A stretch of DNA of 64,000 nt from Flavobacterium galactosidilyticum. Its GTDB lineage: Bacteria > Bacteroidota > Bacteroidia > Flavobacteriales > Flavobacteriaceae. Both the position numbers and the translations under genes were made by a program. Positions 61,242 through 64,000 of this stretch are shown here, piece after piece (positions within the stretch are counted from its first letter, which is position 1; each line of letters starts with the position of its first letter). The notes beneath the pieces are model-generated. The model did not search any database, had not been told where the DNA came from, and worked only from the letters and a program-made list of their open reading frames with translations. The stretch is from positions 434,001 through 498,000 of the forward strand of contig NZ_CP087135.1 in NCBI RefSeq assembly GCF_020911945.1. The letters are read 5' to 3'.

Positions 61242-62270
61242 ATGGGATTTTTTGATTTCATGACCGAGGATATTGCGATAGACCTTGGTACCGCTAACAC
61301 TTTAATCATACATAATGATAAAGTTGTAATTGACAGCCCATCAATTGTTGCTCGAGACAGGATTTCGGGCAAAATAATTGCTGTTGGTAAAGAAGCCAAC
61401 ATGATGCAAGGTAAAACACATGAAAACATTAAGACCATAAGACCTTTAAAAGACGGTGTGATTGCTGACTTTGATGCTTCGGAAAAAATGATTAGTATGT
61501 TTATTAAAAGCATACCTGCATTGAAGAAAAGGATGTTTACCCCTGCTCTACGAATGATCGTTTGTATACCTTCTGGTATTACAGAAGTGGAAATGAGAGC
61601 TGTAAAAGAGTCTTGCGAGCGAGTAAATGGTAAAGAAGTATATTTGATACACGAACCTATGGCTGCGGCTATTGGTATTGGTATAGACATCATGCAACCT
61701 AAAGGAAACATGATTGTAGATATAGGTGGTGGAACAACTGAAATTGCAGTAATTGCATTAGGCGGAATTGTTTGCGACAAATCAGTAAAAATCGCTGGTG
61801 ATGTATTTACAAATGACATTGTTTACTACATGCGTACACAACACAACCTTTTTGTAGGTGAAAGTACTGCTGAAAAGATAAAAATACAAATTGGTGCTGC
61901 GATAGAAGATCTAGAGACTCCTCCTGAAGACATGTCAGTTCAAGGTAGAGATTTACTTACTGGTAAGCCTAAGCAAGTTGAAGTTTCGTATAGAGAAATT
62001 GCTAAAGCATTAGACAAATCGATACAACGTATTGAAGATGCCGTAATGGAAACTTTATCTCAAACACCACCAGAATTAGCTGCTGACATTTACAATACGG
62101 GTATCTATCTTGCAGGTGGAGGATCAATGTTAAGAGGTCTTGACAAACGTATTTCTCAAAAAACAGACTTACCTGTTTATATTGCAGAAGATCCATTGAG
62201 AGCTGTTGTTAGAGGAACAGGTATGGCTCTAAAAAACATCAATAAATTCAAAAGCATCCTTATAAAATAA
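61242..62270 (+). CDS. mreB: Rod shape-determining protein MreB
   Basis: The bacterial actin that organises side-wall peptidoglycan synthesis. The 342-residue protein has the phosphate-1 motif DLGTANTLI, phosphate-2 DIGGGTTEIAV and the adenosine motif AGGGSMLRGLDK. It begins with the short membrane-binding helix MGFFDFMTED. It leads the operon mreB, mreC, mreD, mrdA; a perfect hairpin separates it from mreC. Confidence 0.96.
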   Translation: MGFFDFMTEDIAIDLGTANTLIIHNDKVVIDSPSIVARDRISGKIIAVGKEANMMQGKTHENIKTIRPLKDGVIADFDASEKMISMFIKSIPALKKRMFTPALRMIVCIPSGITEVEMRAVKESCERVNGKEVYLIHEPMAAAIGIGIDIMQPKGNMIVDIGGGTTEIAVIALGGIVCDKSVKIAGDVFTNDIVYYMRTQHNLFVGESTAEKIKIQIGAAIEDLETPPEDMSVQGRDLLTGKPKQVEVSYREIAKALDKSIQRIEDAVMETLSQTPPELAADIYNTGIYLAGGGSMLRGLDKRISQKTDLPVYIAEDPLRAVVRGTGMALKNINKFKSILIK

Positions 62271-62271
62271 T

Positions 62272-62318
62272 TTCTAAATTCCAATTTACATCTAATTGGA
62301 ATTTAGAATACCTTTTTT
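62272..62318 (+). terminator. Hairpin between mreB and mreC
   Basis: TTCTAAATTCCAATT (62272-62286) pairs perfectly with AATTGGAATTTAGAA (62294-62308), followed by TACCTTTTTTG. It could terminate part of the transcripts and so lower mreCD relative to mreB. Confidence 0.6.
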
Positions 62319-62346
62319 GATTTTAAAAAAAATTCAATTTTAAACA

Positions 62347-63171
62347 ATGCAGCAAATATTTAATTTTATTTTTAAAAACAGTAATAGAATACTGTTTTTG
62401 CTGCTTATAAGCATTTCCTTAGCACTAACTATTCAGTCGCACTCCTTTCACAGAAGTAAAATTATTAGTTCCGCTAATTTTTTAAGCGGAGGCGTTTATG
62501 AAAAAGTAAATAACCTTAATGAGTATTTGAATTTAAAAACTCAAAATGAGGAACTTGCTATTGAAAACGCAAAACTAAAAAGCCTTTTATTTAACGTTAA
62601 AGACACTACTACGGCTAAAAGATTAGACAGTTTAAAAGGAGTAAAGCTTGAGGATATTATTGTATCAAAAGTAATCCACAACTCCTATAATGTTTATGAA
62701 AATTACCTAACTATAAATTCGGGGGAACGCAATGGTGTAAAACCAGATATGGGTGTCATCAATGACAAGGGAATTGTTGGAATTATTGAAAATACATCTC
62801 CTAAATACGCTACTGTAATTAGCATTTTAAACAAGAGAACTCAAATTAATGCTAAGATTAAAAAATCAGATCATTTTGGTTCATTGAACTGGAATGGAAA
62901 AAGTACTGGTTTCGTGCAGTTGACAGATCTTCCTAGATTAGCTTTAATAAAGATTGGAGATACAATTGTTACTGGTGGACAATCGGTAATTTTTCCCGAA
63001 AATATTAATATTGGAACTATCGCTAAGATTTATAGAGATACGCAAACTAACTTTTACACTTTAGATGTTAAACTATTTAACGATATGACAAACTTAGGTC
63101 ATGTATATATCATTAAAAGTAAAGATCGTGATGAAGTTCTTAATTTAGAAAAAAGAGAAAAAGATGAATAG
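62347..63171 (+). CDS. mreC: Rod shape-determining protein MreC
   Basis: Bitopic periplasmic scaffold of the elongasome, 274 residues. It has one N-terminal transmembrane helix (about 14-30), a coiled coil (about 55-80) and the beta-rich MreC domain (SGERNGVKPDMGVINDKGIVGII and GDTIVTGGQSVIFPENINIGTI). It overlaps mreD by 8 bp. Confidence 0.93.
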   Translation: MQQIFNFIFKNSNRILFLLLISISLALTIQSHSFHRSKIISSANFLSGGVYEKVNNLNEYLNLKTQNEELAIENAKLKSLLFNVKDTTTAKRLDSLKGVKLEDIIVSKVIHNSYNVYENYLTINSGERNGVKPDMGVINDKGIVGIIENTSPKYATVISILNKRTQINAKIKKSDHFGSLNWNGKSTGFVQLTDLPRLALIKIGDTIVTGGQSVIFPENINIGTIAKIYRDTQTNFYTLDVKLFNDMTNLGHVYIIKSKDRDEVLNLEKREKDE

Positions 63172-63670
63172 CACCTTGTTAGTCAACGTTTCCCGTTTTA
63201 TACTTTTACTAGCCGTTCAGATTATTATATTCAACAATATGAATTTTTTGGGCTATATTAGTCCATTTCCTTATATTCTATTTATTATTCTGTATCCTGT
63301 AAATGGAAACAAGTCAGGATTGATAGCAGCAAGTTTCTTACTTGGGATTATTATGGATTTATTCAGCAATTCAGGGGGAACTCACGCAACTGCTTGTTTA
63401 GTTTTAGCCTATGCAAGACCATCAATTTTTAAGTTTGCTTTTGGTTTAAGTTATGAATATCAAACAATAAAAATAAACGATGTATTAACTCCACAACGTT
63501 TTTCATTTATATTTCTATCTGTAATCATTCATCACTTTACCCTATTTTTACTAGAAGCATTCCAACTGACCTACATTCTAGACACATTAATAACAACATT
63601 ATTAAGCACCGTATTTACAATTATAATTTGTATTATTATCATATATCTTATTAAGCCAAATAAACGATGA
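63164..63670 (+). CDS. mreD: Rod shape-determining protein MreD
   Basis: Integral membrane partner of MreC, 168 residues with five or six hydrophobic segments. The family is weakly conserved; identification rests on position, length and the word GLIAASFLLGIIMDLFSNSGGTH. It overlaps mreC by 8 bp and mrdA by 4 bp (ATGA). Confidence 0.85.
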   Translation: MNSTLLVNVSRFILLLAVQIIIFNNMNFLGYISPFPYILFIILYPVNGNKSGLIAASFLLGIIMDLFSNSGGTHATACLVLAYARPSIFKFAFGLSYEYQTIKINDVLTPQRFSFIFLSVIIHHFTLFLLEAFQLTYILDTLITTLLSTVFTIIICIIIIYLIKPNKR

Positions 63671-64000
63671 GAAAAGTCTTGTTGCCTTCTTTAATAATTC
63701 TTGCGACTTCTTTGCTTGTTATACGTATTTTTTATTTACAGGTTGTTGATGATACTTTGAAATTAAAGTCGGAAAACAATGCTATTAAAAAGAAATACGA
63801 ATACCCTGAGAGAGGCTACATTTACGACCGAAAAGGAAAACTTTTGGTTGCTAATCAGGCATCTTACGACATCATGGTTATACCACGTGAGCTAAAAAAA
63901 ACAGATACTTTAGAGTTTTGTCAATTACTGAATATCACTAAAGAAGAATTCATCAAAAAAATTGAAAAGGCTAAAATATACAGCCCAAGACTTCCCTCTG
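63667..64000 (+). CDS. mrdA: Penicillin-binding protein 2, 3' end beyond window
   Basis: The elongation-specific transpeptidase. Only the first 111 codons are present: a transmembrane helix (about 5-25) and the start of the dimerisation domain with RGYIYDRKGKLLVANQASYD, characteristic of class B penicillin-binding proteins. The ATG at 63667 overlaps the mreD stop. In this position after mreD it is PBP2 and not the division enzyme PBP3. Confidence 0.92.
   Translation, partial: MRKVLLPSLIILATSLLVIRIFYLQVVDDTLKLKSENNAIKKKYEYPERGYIYDRKGKLLVANQASYDIMVIPRELKKTDTLEFCQLLNITKEEFIKKIEKAKIYSPRLPS

Noticed and set aside
61205..61819. Antisense frame of 204 codons opposite mreB
   Set aside because: It mirrors the conserved mreB coding sequence; the long frame is a side effect of codon usage in mreB, and the Pro/Ile/Ser-rich product looks like no protein family.

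Overview
The window is about 64 kb of AT-rich chromosome from a Flavobacteriaceae bacterium, most likely a Flavobacterium. The evidence is the gliding-motility ATPase GldA, a type IX secretion protein PorT/SprT, the GLPGLI and DUF5686 families, a methionine synthase split over two genes, Bacteroidota-type promoters (TTTG, about 19 bp, TAnnTTTG), few Shine-Dalgarno sites and A-rich translation starts. I see no rRNA, tRNA, prophage, IS transposase or CRISPR array. Almost every gene is a housekeeping gene; the unusual content lies in the RNA regulation of amino-acid genes and in the intergenic repeats.

Layout. 1-3010: aromatic operon pheA, aminotransferase, tyrA (minus strand, cut by the window start), led by an aromatic-rich leader peptide and an attenuator. 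3162-6458: M28 peptidase, gldA, a DUF389 protein. 6776-31871: a 25-kb sulfur and methionine supercluster. Along the minus strand it reads: metY with its leader-peptide attenuator; two further leader/terminator modules and a small ORF; a SAM-I riboswitch with a fused metX-aspartokinase-homoserine dehydrogenase gene, osmC-like and metZ; an Rrf2 regulator; the sulfate operon tauE, cysH, cysD, DUF2490, cysN, sulfite reductase, cobA, met8; a ferredoxin-NADP reductase; then a second SAM-I riboswitch with split metH (N and C halves) and metF. metK stands divergently on the plus strand behind a SAM-II/SAM-V-like pseudoknot riboswitch.

31996-45378: outer-membrane proteins (TonB-type barrel with GLPGLI partner, DUF5686), a deoxynucleoside kinase, a membrane pyrophosphatase beside soluble ppa, a HhH-GPD glycosylase and pdhB. 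45669-52678: etfBA, a bifunctional nuclease, thyA, a 2TM protein with folA, ubiE with porT. 52691-64000: an SpoU methyltransferase divergent from a BamA/TamA-like protein, fba, accD without its zinc cysteines, a MacB-like permease, purH, and the start of the mreB-mreC-mreD-mrdA cell-shape operon (mrdA is cut by the window end).

How it works together. Sulfate is activated by CysDN to APS, reduced by an iron-sulfur APS reductase (CysH) to sulfite, then by a siroheme reductase to sulfide; CobA and Met8 make the siroheme and the FNR-type flavoprotein probably supplies reduced ferredoxin. Sulfide enters activated homoserine through MetY or MetZ, homocysteine is methylated by split MetH with methyl groups from MetF, and MetK makes SAM. 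SAM and amino-acid supply feed back through at least three RNA mechanisms: SAM-I (twice), a SAM-II-like pseudoknot, and leader-peptide attenuation.
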